Positions 8,275-15,610 of a DNA stretch of 37,635 nucleotides are shown here, piece after piece. Under the pieces are notes generated by a model. That model was not told the origin of the DNA, ran no database searches, and worked only from the letters and a program-made list of their open reading frames with translations. The stretch is from NCBI GenBank assembly GCA_019113675.1, contig DXHA01000032.1, forward strand, positions 1-37,635, read 5' to 3'. Each line of letters starts with the position of its first letter. The first letter of the stretch is position 1. A program made the translations under genes and the position numbers. Source of the stretch: Candidatus Yaniella excrementigallinarum. Lineage in GTDB: Bacteria; Actinomycetota; Actinomycetes; Actinomycetales; Micrococcaceae.

Positions 8275-10374
8275 GTGACCACTACGATCGCTGCGGATGT
8301 TTCAGCAACGAAACGTATCTCTAAAAATCTCCCAGCACGCCGCTACCGACCAGAGCTCCATGGGGTACGCGGGCTTGCCATCCTGGGTGTGGTACTCTTC
8401 CATCTTTTTGGTAATGGGCGAGTCTCGGGCGGCATTGACATTTTCTTGACGATTTCTGGCTTTCTCTTTACCGCCATGTTGCTGCGAGAAGTTACCGAAC
8501 GTGATGGAGTCATCAACTTCGCTCGATATTTCGGCAGACTCTTCCGCAGAATTTTTGTCCCTGCGGCTATTGTCATTGTGGCAACCGTTGCTATCGGCAT
8601 GGTTATTTTCCCATTCCCTCAGCACAACCAAATCTGGACAGAAGGTCTTGCCTCGCTGCTGTACTTTGAAAATGTCGAACTCATTCGCTCACATTTAGCC
8701 TATGAGGCCGCAGCACAAGACATCTCGCTATTTCAACACTTTTGGTCACTTTCTATTCAAGGACAGTTTTATCTTGTCTGGCCGTTGGTAGCTCTGGGCG
8801 CGTATTGGATAGCCAAACAATTCAAAACCAACTCCACCCGTATTATGGCGGGTCTACTAGCCCTCATTCTTATTGCATCCCTCGCGTTCGCGGTCTACGT
8901 GGGAGGTTTCGCACAAGACGAGGCATACCTGATGACGCGCACACGAGCATGGCAGTTTGCCTTCGGCGGGCTCGTCGCAATTGTTATTGACCGTATTAAA
9001 ATAGCTAATAGCCTACGTTTTATCTTTGGCTACATTGGGCTAGCGCTCATTGCGACCGTTGGTTTTGTGCTGGATGCCGGTCAACTCTTTCCTGGACCGT
9101 GGGCATTATGGCCGCTGCTTGGCTTTGCACTGGTGCTGCTTGCCGCACCACAAGAGCCAGAGGAGACTCCACAAAAATGGTCTGTTCCGCACATCCTGTC
9201 GAACCGGGCCTTTGGCTGGGTTGGCGATCATGCATACGGTTTATATCTTTGGCACTGGCCGTTACTCATTTTTTACCTGGCACTGCGGGATCGCGAAGCA
9301 GTGGGTGTTCGTGGCGGTGCCGTTATTTTTGTTACCGCAGTTGTACTGGCCGTGGTGATGCACCAATTTATTGAGAAACCATTAAACACACTCGGCCAAC
9401 GCAAACGCGGGCCAGTACTTGATTGGGTATCACTTGGTGGCGGAATTACTGCGGCAGCAGTGGGCGTACTCCTAGCGTTTCCGTACCTTCCAAAGGACGG
9501 CGACAGGGTCGCCAATTCACTGGACTTTGACCAGACAACACACCCCGGTGCATTGAGCATTAGCCATAATGTCAGCGTAGAAGAAACGACACCGATACCT
9601 GAGCTAGCAGAATTAGCGCAAGACCACCCAGACTATGTGTTCCGTAAATGCCAACAAACCATGGGGGACGCACCAGGAACTGATGAAGTAACCGTATGTG
9701 ACGACCCGGATGCGCCTGAGCAGCCAAGTGCGCGTGTAGCGCTTGCGGCAGGGTCTCATTCGGGCCACTGGGAGGCCGCGGTACGTTCGCTTGGTAAAGA
9801 ATACGGTTGGGAAGTCTTAGGCGTGACGAAATCCGGGTGTGTGCTCCAAGACGGCCAGAAGCCTGAAACCTCAATGTGTCAGGCCTGGAACGATAATTTC
9901 ATTGACTGGGTTGCTGAAAATGACATCGATATGGTGATCACACCGGGTACCAGGGTTGTTTCTACCCACAGCAATGAAAGCGTTACCCAAGGGGCACCTC
10001 ACCGCTGGGAGCAGCTGAGTGATCTTGGCGTGGATCTTCTTCTAGTGCGGGGCACACCCAGACCAGTAGACGGAGGCGGTCCGTGTTTGGCTGAAGGCAC
10101 TCCGGTACAGGACTGCGGGGTGGTTGCCGGAGATATTACAGAGCCGAACCCACTTGATCAAATGACCCTGCCTGCAGGGGCACAGACCATCGATATGAAC
10201 GACTATGTGTGCCCGAACAGAGCTGAAGGTGCCGACGCCCAATGTTCTGCGGTCATTGGTAATGTCATCGTCTGGTATGACGAATCCCACCTATCACCCG
10301 AGTACTCTTATACCCTGGCGCCGGCATTTGAACAAGAGATGCACGAAGTGTTCCCGGAGTACTTCAACTCATGA
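8275..10374 (+). CDS. Acyltransferase 3 (OafA/YrhL type) with C-terminal SGNH domain
   Basis: The 699-residue product has an N-terminal acyltransferase-3 membrane domain with about ten or eleven helices (residues about 25-400); the signature LHGVRGLAILGVVLFHL and FWSLSIQGQFYLVWPL are clear. A C-terminal extracytoplasmic SGNH-hydrolase domain follows. Such proteins move acyl groups across the membrane onto cell-surface polymers such as peptidoglycan, teichoic acids or glycans. In the SGNH part the nucleophile block reads AAGSHSGHW where relatives have GDSH; the Ser-His pair is kept but the Asp is not. The distal YDESHLS block (catalytic Asp and His) is present. Start GTG 8275 follows AGGCGGAA. 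The stop is one base from the convergent deformylase stop. Confidence 0.92.
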   Translation: MTTTIAADVSATKRISKNLPARRYRPELHGVRGLAILGVVLFHLFGNGRVSGGIDIFLTISGFLFTAMLLREVTERDGVINFARYFGRLFRRIFVPAAIVIVATVAIGMVIFPFPQHNQIWTEGLASLLYFENVELIRSHLAYEAAAQDISLFQHFWSLSIQGQFYLVWPLVALGAYWIAKQFKTNSTRIMAGLLALILIASLAFAVYVGGFAQDEAYLMTRTRAWQFAFGGLVAIVIDRIKIANSLRFIFGYIGLALIATVGFVLDAGQLFPGPWALWPLLGFALVLLAAPQEPEETPQKWSVPHILSNRAFGWVGDHAYGLYLWHWPLLIFYLALRDREAVGVRGGAVIFVTAVVLAVVMHQFIEKPLNTLGQRKRGPVLDWVSLGGGITAAAVGVLLAFPYLPKDGDRVANSLDFDQTTHPGALSISHNVSVEETTPIPELAELAQDHPDYVFRKCQQTMGDAPGTDEVTVCDDPDAPEQPSARVALAAGSHSGHWEAAVRSLGKEYGWEVLGVTKSGCVLQDGQKPETSMCQAWNDNFIDWVAENDIDMVITPGTRVVSTHSNESVTQGAPHRWEQLSDLGVDLLLVRGTPRPVDGGGPCLAEGTPVQDCGVVAGDITEPNPLDQMTLPAGAQTIDMNDYVCPNRAEGADAQCSAVIGNVIVWYDESHLSPEYSYTLAPAFEQEMHEVFPEYFNS

Positions 10375-10375
10375 T

Positions 10376-10999
10376 CTAGGCCTGGTTGACCTCTTGGTCG
10401 TCATGTTCCTCGTCGTGCCCAAATGGGTCGGCGTCTTCACCGGGCATCCAGGTGTTTCCTGGTTTCGTCCAGCCGTGTTTACGTAGTTCTTTCTTCCACC
10501 GTTTGGCCCAACGAGTATTGAGCCGGTTGACGTATAACGTGGCATTGAGGTGATCAAACTCGTGTTGCAGGATACGTGCAAACCAGCCGTAGGCTTCAAA
10601 ATCTATGGTCTCACCATTGACATCAAACCCTTGAAGTCGCACATGATCGGAACGCTTTAGCGGAAAACCTAAGGCAGGTACTGATAAGCAACCCTCGGTT
10701 TCGTGTTCAGGATCCGGATCTTCCTGCGACACCTTGCCTAGCAGGGTCAAAACCGGGTTAAGTACCTCACCTTTATTCGGGGCATCTCCGGTTTTTTCAT
10801 ATTCCCAGGTAAAGATGCGTAAGCCCACACCAACTTGGGGCGCGGCCAACCCGACACCACGAGCGGCCTCTTGGGTGGTATGCATATCGGCAACGAGCTG
10901 GCGGACGTCGTCATTAATTTCTTGGACTTCTGCTGCTCGTTGATGTAAGACCGGATCGCCATGAATGACGACCGGTAAAATTTTGCCTTCGAACGCCAC
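10376..10999 (-). CDS. def: Peptide deformylase
   Basis: The 207-residue protein shows all three deformylase motifs: GVGLAAPQ (48-55), EGCLS (102-106, metal-ligand Cys) and HEFDH (146-150, catalytic Glu and metal His residues). It removes the formyl group from the N-terminal methionine of nascent proteins. The C-terminus carries an acidic, Asp/Glu/His-rich tail after residue 185, as in some actinobacterial deformylases. The start is GTG 10999, immediately after the stop of the upstream heme monooxygenase gene, and its ribosome-binding site GGAG lies in that gene's last codons, so translation is probably coupled. It converges on the acyltransferase with one base between stops. Confidence 0.96.
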   Translation of the reverse strand: MAFEGKILPVVIHGDPVLHQRAAEVQEINDDVRQLVADMHTTQEAARGVGLAAPQVGVGLRIFTWEYEKTGDAPNKGEVLNPVLTLLGKVSQEDPDPEHETEGCLSVPALGFPLKRSDHVRLQGFDVNGETIDFEAYGWFARILQHEFDHLNATLYVNRLNTRWAKRWKKELRKHGWTKPGNTWMPGEDADPFGHDEEHDDQEVNQA

Positions 11000-11305
11000 T
11001 TATAACTCCACGATATCGAATTCAAGTAATTCAGCACCGGTTGCAACAGGTTGACGTGGCGTGCCGTCCTCCGAAGCATGCGCAGCTGAGCTATCACGTG
11101 AAGATCGCCAATTTTCGAAATCTTCACGCGAGGCCCACTGGGTATACACAAAGTATTGGTTATTCTCACCGGTGGGACGCAACAGCTGAAATCCTTCAAA
11201 ACCCGGTGACTTATCGACGGCATGTTTACGTGCCGCAAAGCGTTTCTCAAGTTCGTTTTCCTGGCCTTCTGGGACGCTGAGCGCGTTAATGACCACAATC
11301 GACAC
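11000..11305 (-). CDS. MhuD-type heme-degrading monooxygenase (ABM fold)
   Basis: The 101-residue product is a single antibiotic-biosynthesis-monooxygenase domain. It resembles M. tuberculosis MhuD (Rv3592) along its whole length: INA near the N-terminus, ELEKRFA, SPGFxGFQLLRP, and PVATGAxLLEF are shared, as recalled from memory. The MhuD heme-pocket residues Asn7 and Trp66 fall at the same positions, and His75 corresponds to His76 after a one-residue insertion. MhuD opens the heme ring to mycobilin and releases iron without CO. Heme degradation is therefore the best call, though ABM proteins vary. GTG start 11305 has AAAGGAG upstream. It is the first gene of an operon with def, and is divergent from the Bcr/CflA transporter. 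Confidence 0.82.
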   Translation of the reverse strand: MSIVVINALSVPEGQENELEKRFAARKHAVDKSPGFEGFQLLRPTGENNQYFVYTQWASREDFENWRSSRDSSAAHASEDGTPRQPVATGAELLEFDIVEL

Positions 11306-11382
11306 GGATGTCTCCTTTATCCAACTTTCGTGCTTCACATCGGTATTCAAGCTATCCTCGACGAGGATATGAAAGAGACGAC

Positions 11383-12582
11383 ATGAGCCACAAACCACGT
11401 TTATCAGCAGGGTTGCTGACGGTACTGGGATTTATTGCCACCATCGGTGCATTTGCTACCGATATGTATTTGGCTTCCTTTACCGACATTACCGAATCAT
11501 TGGGTGCCACACCAACGCAGGTACAGTTTACGCTGACTGCCTTTCTGTTTGGTTTAGGCTTTGGACAACTGCTGCTGGGACCAGCCTCGGACCGCTATGG
11601 GCGCCGTCGGGTGATGGTCCTAGCACTAACGGTGTTCGCACTAGCTTCTATCGCGCTGATTTTCACACCAAACATCACATATTTCATTGTGCTGCGCGCT
11701 CTCCAAGGACTATCCGGTGCCGCAGGTGGTGTACTGGGACGTGCCATTGCGGTGGATCTTTCTGAAGGGGCCACGGCCGTACGTGCGCTGAGTCTTATTG
11801 CCACCGTGATCGGCTTAGGTCCATTAATCGCTCCACCGGTGGGTGGTCTTATTGCCCAAACCTTCGGCTGGCGCGGTGTGTTAGCGGTACTGGCAGGTAT
11901 TGCCGTGTTGATGTGGGTCCTAGCGCTATTGGCCGTACCCGAATCATTGCCACCTAATCAGCGCGCTAGTGGGCCACTTCGGAGTGCTTATAGTTCGCTG
12001 TTTCGTATTTTGGCGAACCCGGTGTTTGCCTTGTCCACCATTAGTTTTAGTTTCGGTTTTGCCGCAATGATGTCCTATATTTCGGCTTCGCCGTTTGTGG
12101 GGCAGACCATTCTTGGCATCGGCCAGGTGCCATATGCTTTGAGTTTCACTGCGGCTGCCTCGGCAATCATCTTGGCAAACCTACTCAACTCACAACTAGC
12201 AGTACGGCTGGGTGTGTCAAAAATGTTTGCTGCCGGATCCTTCTTGTTAGTGTGTGCCGCTGTGTCATTTGTGGTGATGGAAATCACCGACACACTATCG
12301 ATCCCAGGCTTTATTGCCACTGCATTTATTCTCACTGCAGGAGCGGGGTTGACCATGTCGAACGCCAACGCGCTGGGACTGGCCGAAGCCACACCGGCCA
12401 CCCGCGGGGCAGGTGCCGCCGTGATGGGTGCCGCACAGTTTTTGGTCGCCTCTCTGGCCACCCCACTGGTTGGTTTAGGCGGTGAAGCCTCGGCGACACC
12501 CATGGTGGTCACCATTGCCGTGCTAGGCGGTATTTCGGTTGTTGCCGGGATATTTGCGCGTTGGCGGTTGCGTCACCGTTAG
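11383..12582 (+). CDS. MFS multidrug transporter, Bcr/CflA family
   Basis: The 399-residue protein has twelve predicted membrane helices. The first helix contains ATDMYLASF, matching the TDMYLP-type block of Bcr/CflA drug:proton antiporters, and the loop between helices 2 and 3 has GPASDRYGRRRV, the MFS signature. This family exports bicyclomycin, sulfonamides, chloramphenicol or cysteine-related compounds; the substrate here cannot be told. ATG 11383 follows a GAAAGAGA element; longer in-frame starts would add a hydrophilic leader overlapping the upstream promoter region. It diverges from the heme monooxygenase-def operon with 77 bases between. Its TAG stop overlaps the convergent enoyl-CoA hydratase stop. 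Confidence 0.93.
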   Translation: MSHKPRLSAGLLTVLGFIATIGAFATDMYLASFTDITESLGATPTQVQFTLTAFLFGLGFGQLLLGPASDRYGRRRVMVLALTVFALASIALIFTPNITYFIVLRALQGLSGAAGGVLGRAIAVDLSEGATAVRALSLIATVIGLGPLIAPPVGGLIAQTFGWRGVLAVLAGIAVLMWVLALLAVPESLPPNQRASGPLRSAYSSLFRILANPVFALSTISFSFGFAAMMSYISASPFVGQTILGIGQVPYALSFTAAASAIILANLLNSQLAVRLGVSKMFAAGSFLLVCAAVSFVVMEITDTLSIPGFIATAFILTAGAGLTMSNANALGLAEATPATRGAGAAVMGAAQFLVASLATPLVGLGGEASATPMVVTIAVLGGISVVAGIFARWRLRHR

Positions 12583-13340
12583 CGACTAAGGCTTTGAGCC
12601 GCATCGGAGAAAAAGCCCAGCGTTTGGGTTGTTAGCTCTGCATCTAACTGGTTATCTAGTGAAGCATTTGGGGAGGCAGCCAGTAGGCGCTTCGAGGCGG
12701 TAACGGCATATGGTTCAAAGCTGGCGATGTGTTCACCCATTGATTGGGCAGCAGCCACGACGTCGTCCTCAATTGCTGAGACTAATCCGGTTTCTAGAGC
12801 TGTCTTGGCATCATATTCTCCGGCGTTAAGAATGAGCTCGGTTGCTCTCGACACTCCAATGATTCGCGGTAGAAACCAGGAAAGCCCGAGGTCGCCTCCG
12901 GAAATGCCCAATTTGATAAACGGTGCCGAGAAGACTGCTTGGGGTGCAGCAAGTCGAATATCGCAGGCTGCGGCAAATGATATTCCCGCCCCGATCGCAT
13001 AGCCATTGACCGCTGCAATCGTGGGCTGGGCAACCCCGGCTAGCGTCCGAATGAAATCTGTACCGTATCGCAGCGCTTTGGCCAATCGGGTCGCCTGGTT
13101 GCGGTCCTGGCTCCACGGCATATCATCACCGCCATCGAAAGGTTGCTTTAGATCTAACCCGGCGCTAAATGAACGGCCAGCACCGGTTACAACGATGGCT
13201 CTAACGTCAGGATTATCGGCCAGTTCCCGGATGCCGTCCTGCCATTCGGTGAGAATTTTTGCGGTAATCGAATTCATCGCATCGGGGCGATTGAACGTTG
13301 CGGTACCGACATTATTGGTCACAGAGATTTCCATGGACAT
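12579..13340 (-). CDS. Enoyl-CoA hydratase/isomerase family protein (crotonase)
   Basis: The 253-residue protein has a crotonase fold. The oxyanion-hole blocks are FSAGLDLKQ and AAVNGYAIGAGISFAAACD, followed by KLGISGGDLGLSWFLPRIIG and the A-E-L-I-L segment. The position often occupied by the second catalytic Glu (GGELG in close relatives) is Asp here, which may point to an isomerase-like or altered reaction. Crotonases hydrate or isomerise enoyl-CoA thioesters in fatty-acid or aromatic catabolism. ATG 13340 has AAGGAG seven bases upstream and lies 12 bases after the MerR regulator's stop, so the two form an operon and the regulator may control this gene. Its stop shares TTAG with the convergent transporter. 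Confidence 0.9.
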   Translation of the reverse strand: MSMEISVTNNVGTATFNRPDAMNSITAKILTEWQDGIRELADNPDVRAIVVTGAGRSFSAGLDLKQPFDGGDDMPWSQDRNQATRLAKALRYGTDFIRTLAGVAQPTIAAVNGYAIGAGISFAAACDIRLAAPQAVFSAPFIKLGISGGDLGLSWFLPRIIGVSRATELILNAGEYDAKTALETGLVSAIEDDVVAAAQSMGEHIASFEPYAVTASKRLLAASPNASLDNQLDAELTTQTLGFFSDAAQSLSR

Positions 13341-13352
13341 AGAGACTCCTTA

Positions 13353-14120
13353 TCAGGTATTTGGTGTGGTGGAATTTTTGATTCGACTATGGTGGCGCAC
13401 CTGTGCAGCTTCAGACTCGCGTTGGCGTAGTTCGGTCAGAGCTTGTTCATAGCTGCGGGTCAGTGCGGCGATAGATATGGGTTTGAATAATTCGACGAAG
13501 CGTTGAACATCGGCATCCGTCATCTGTTGGTCCGCCAGTTTGGGTTGCAGCATACGCGTATAGGTATCTTCTAGATCGGTAGTTAGGCGTGTGCCGGCGG
13601 ATTGGATGGCTTGAGCAATTTGTGCCGAAGAATCCGGGGTGAGCTCAAAGTCAATCAGATCGACTGCCACAGAAAGCAGCGCGGTGGCAGCAGTGAAGCG
13701 TCCCGGGGCCGTAGTTTGGATGACGCCCAAGTTTTCTAACATGGTGATGTCATCATCAGATAAAGGACGATTCGTGCGAGTGTTTAGCTCCTCGCGCGTA
13801 AGATGTTCTGGTTGGTCGGCCAGCCAAGGCGCCAACATTGTGGAATGCAGGGCTATTGAGGTAGCTGAGACGTCCTGGGGGAGACGGTCAAGGTGGGCTT
13901 TGATTGCAGCCAACCCGAACCCGTGGGTCTGTAATTCCCGGATCAGTTCCAAGGTGACAAGATGCCTGGATGTGTAGACGGCTTCGCGGCCTGCTTTCCC
14001 CGGGGCGGCAAGCAGACCTTCGGTGGTGTAAAACCGAATAGTCCGCGGTGGGAGGCCGGATCGTTCGGCGAGTTCAGCAAGCCCGTATGTTGTTTGGTCA
14101 TTGACCTGGCCTGTGGGCAC
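13353..14120 (-). CDS. MerR-family transcriptional regulator
   Basis: The 255-residue protein starts with a MerR helix-turn-helix (about residues 12-80): YGLAELAERSGLPPRTIRFY, then the usual wing ending near LIRELQTHGFGLAAIKAHLDRL. The C-terminal 170 residues are helical and have no Cys-rich metal site, so it is not a metal sensor of the MerR/CueR type; it more likely senses an organic ligand. GTG 14120 follows GGAGG. It is transcribed just ahead of the enoyl-CoA hydratase gene, 12 bases apart, suggesting control of acyl-CoA or fatty-acid catabolism. A perfect palindrome about 60 bp upstream may be its operator. Confidence 0.88.
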   Translation of the reverse strand: MPTGQVNDQTTYGLAELAERSGLPPRTIRFYTTEGLLAAPGKAGREAVYTSRHLVTLELIRELQTHGFGLAAIKAHLDRLPQDVSATSIALHSTMLAPWLADQPEHLTREELNTRTNRPLSDDDITMLENLGVIQTTAPGRFTAATALLSVAVDLIDFELTPDSSAQIAQAIQSAGTRLTTDLEDTYTRMLQPKLADQQMTDADVQRFVELFKPISIAALTRSYEQALTELRQRESEAAQVRHHSRIKNSTTPNT

Positions 14121-14178
14121 CCGGGCACCTCCACGATGGTGAGATAAATTACATAGGTGTCCAGACTAGACTACAACA

Positions 14179-14191
14179 ACAGTGACACTGT
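14179..14191. promoter_or_regulatory. Palindrome upstream of the MerR-family gene (possible operator)
   Basis: ACAGTG-A-CACTGT is a perfect inverted repeat with 6-bp arms and one central base, 59 bp upstream of the regulator's start. MerR proteins usually bind such dyads in or near their own promoters. The region 14121-14375 otherwise holds no supported gene. Confidence 0.4.
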
Positions 14192-14329
14192 CAGCGTCAT
14201 TTATCTTGCGGTATTGTTTGCTGTGTTTGCTAACCGGGGGAGTAGCAGCGCACACGTTGTCCAAACTAACCTAAGCGTTTTTGAGCTAGTGCTTTCCAAG
14301 AGCCTGACTCATAAGGTTGAAACTACGCT

Positions 14330-14342
14330 TTACAATTTGTAA
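14330..14342 (+). promoter_or_regulatory. Palindrome TTACAA-T-TTGTAA upstream of GlsB-type copy 1
   Basis: A 6-1-6 perfect dyad lies 34 bp upstream of the start. A related element, TACAGTTTGTAA (14830-14841), lies upstream of the second copy. The sequence includes TACAAT, which could serve as a -10 element, so the palindrome could either overlap a promoter or be the promoter itself. Confidence 0.35.
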
Positions 14343-14375
14343 GCCGCAACAAAATAGCTTCCTTTCTAAGGAGTC

Positions 14376-14639
14376 ATGATGGGTTTCATCGGTTGGATAG
14401 TTCTCGGGCTTATTGCTGGTGCGATAGCTAAGGCCATTAAACCAGGTGAACAAGGTGGTGGCTGGTTTGCCACCTTACTGCTGGGTGTACTAGGCGCAAT
14501 TGTCGGCGGCTGGTTAGGATCGGCGATATTTGGTGTTGGCGTCGAAGAATTCTGGTCTATTTCGACGTGGGTACTGGCCATTGCCGGATCATTAATTGTG
14601 CTGGTGATTTGGGGCTTTATTACACGAAAGAAAGCCTAA
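14376..14639 (+). CDS. GlsB/YeaQ/YmgE family stress-response membrane protein (copy 1)
   Basis: The 87-residue product has three hydrophobic helices and the family hallmarks GWIVLGLIAGAIAKAIKPG, GGGW, LLGVLGAIVGGWLG and a basic end TRKKA. These small transglycosylase-associated-type proteins are membrane proteins often induced by stress; the molecular function is unknown. Two ATGs stand side by side: 14376 matches the paralogue's length, while 14379 is better spaced (five bases) from the AAGGAG ribosome-binding site. A close paralogue follows 253 bp downstream, with about 62 of 87 residues identical by hand count. Confidence 0.9.
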   Translation: MMGFIGWIVLGLIAGAIAKAIKPGEQGGGWFATLLLGVLGAIVGGWLGSAIFGVGVEEFWSISTWVLAIAGSLIVLVIWGFITRKKA

Positions 14640-14862
14640 ATCTTATTCTGTGCGGGCTGAGGTGCCTGCTAACAAGCGCTGTAGTCACCGTCTGGCATGG
14701 AGGCCAAAAAGTAGAAAAACCCATACCAAGACTTACATCTCGTGAGAACAAAACATCCATAGATGTATGACAAGTTCGGCCACAGTGATTTAGCGCTTTT
14801 GCAATAGTGATTTCTGTCAGCACGGTTTGTACAGTTTGTAATAAGAATCGCTCTTTGCACAT

Positions 14863-14878
14863 GGCAAGATATCTTGCC
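14863..14878. promoter_or_regulatory. 16-bp perfect palindrome just ahead of GlsB-type copy 2
   Basis: GGCAAGATATCTTGCC is self-complementary over all 16 bases and ends four bases before the AAGGAG ribosome-binding site. It could be an operator or a leader element. The first copy has no equivalent. The rest of 14640-14892 contains no supported gene. Confidence 0.45.
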
Positions 14879-14892
14879 TCGAAGGAGTCATC

Positions 14893-15156
14893 ATGGATGG
14901 CGTTATCGGTTGGATAGTTTTCGGATTTATCGCTGGTGCCATAGCTAGGACCATCAAACCTGGCCAACGAGGCGGGGGTTGGCTTGCCCCGATACTATTG
15001 GGAGTGCTTGGCGCGGTTGTTGGTGGTTGGATTGGGCATAGCATCTTCAGTGTTGGAGTAACCGAATTTTGGTCTTTATCCGCTTGGTTATCGGCCATTG
15101 TTGGATCACTGATCGTGCTGGGCATCTGGGGTATCGTCACACGCAAGAAAGCCTAG
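14893..15156 (+). CDS. GlsB/YeaQ/YmgE family stress-response membrane protein (copy 2)
   Basis: The 87-residue paralogue of the preceding gene has the same three-helix layout, GGGW and LLGVLGAVVGGWIG blocks and TRKKA end. ATG 14893 is preceded by AAGGAG with five-base spacing. The tandem arrangement and identical length point to a local duplication followed by divergence; the upstream regions have mostly diverged, so the two copies may respond to different signals. The role is inferred only from the family: a small inner-membrane protein with a stress link. Confidence 0.9.
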   Translation: MDGVIGWIVFGFIAGAIARTIKPGQRGGGWLAPILLGVLGAVVGGWIGHSIFSVGVTEFWSLSAWLSAIVGSLIVLGIWGIVTRKKA

Positions 15157-15167
15157 CCCCGCATACA

Positions 15168-15194
15168 CCGCCCAGGCGGCCTATCGCTTTTTTT
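15168..15194 (+). terminator. Possible weak terminator after GlsB-type copy 2
   Basis: CCGCC-CA-GGCGG (15168-15179) can form a short stem of about four base pairs, followed eight bases later by seven consecutive T residues (15188-15194). The stem is short, so this is tentative. Confidence 0.35.
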
Positions 15195-15196
15195 CG

Positions 15197-15373
15197 ATGC
15201 CCAAGATACCGCCTGATCTGTTCTGTCAGACCATCTCGGAGATGCTAATGGCAGCAAAGATGCAGCACCTGAGGTCGTTCCTCAATAAGGGTGACGGTTA
15301 TGGTCGCCGTCGATTTACACATGGTCACGAACTGGGCCACTATATTAGGCGCAAAGAACGGGAAAATGAATAA
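15197..15373 (+). pseudogene. ImmA/IrrE-like metallopeptidase remnant (58 codons)
   Basis: A short open frame from ATG 15197 to TAA 15371-15373 encodes 58 residues, including RRRFTHGHELGHYIRR. This matches the catalytic core of ImmA/IrrE (Peptidase_M78-like) proteins, which typically read RxRFTxAHELGHY with zinc-binding HExxH. Full members have at least 100 more residues, including a downstream third-ligand region, which is absent. The fragment is therefore most simply a decayed piece of a gene of phage, conjugative-element or toxin-antitoxin origin. It lies between the GlsB-type genes and tRNA-His, a tRNA gene being a common site of element integration. No ribosome-binding site was identified. 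Expression as a mini-protein cannot be excluded. Confidence 0.5.
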
Positions 15374-15425
15374 CGTATAAGATGCCGTCTTTTGCTGCAA
15401 GGACCCTATGGTGTGGAGAAACGAA

Positions 15426-15457
15426 ATTCGCCCCCGGATTGATAACCGGGGGCGAAT
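15426..15457 (-). terminator. Terminator of tRNA-His
   Basis: ATTCGCCCCCGG (15426-15437) and CCGGGGGCGAAT (15446-15457) form a perfect 12-bp stem with an eight-base loop, followed on the minus strand by a T-rich stretch. It begins eight bases beyond the tRNA 3' end. Confidence 0.85.
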
Positions 15458-15464
15458 CTATCAG

Positions 15465-15538
15465 GGTGAGTGACGGGGATTGAACCCGCGACCTTCTGGA
15501 CCACAACCAGACGCTCTGCCGACTGAGCTACACCCACC
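15465..15538 (-). tRNA. tRNA-His (anticodon GTG)
   Basis: The minus strand folds as a complete cloverleaf: acceptor GTGGGTG/CACTCAC with the extra 5' G (G-1) typical of tRNA-His opposite C73, D-arm GCTCAGTCGGCAGAGC, anticodon loop with GTG, and T-arm GCGGGTTCAATCCCCGT. The CCA end is not encoded. A strong hairpin terminator lies immediately downstream. Confidence 0.97.
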
Positions 15539-15610
15539 ACGTTGAGAAAATCTCAACGGTGCTTGCCATTAGGCAACGCGTATTACTATAGCCCAGATTT
15601 TCCGATTTGC

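Noticed and set aside
14157..14342. 61-codon open frame ahead of the GlsB-type genes
   Set aside because: No ribosome-binding site, no family resemblance, and it covers what looks like promoter and operator sequence.
15157..15464. Integrated element or attachment-site repeat beside tRNA-His
   Set aside because: Apart from the ImmA/IrrE-like fragment there is no integrase and no repeat of the tRNA 3' end visible in the window.
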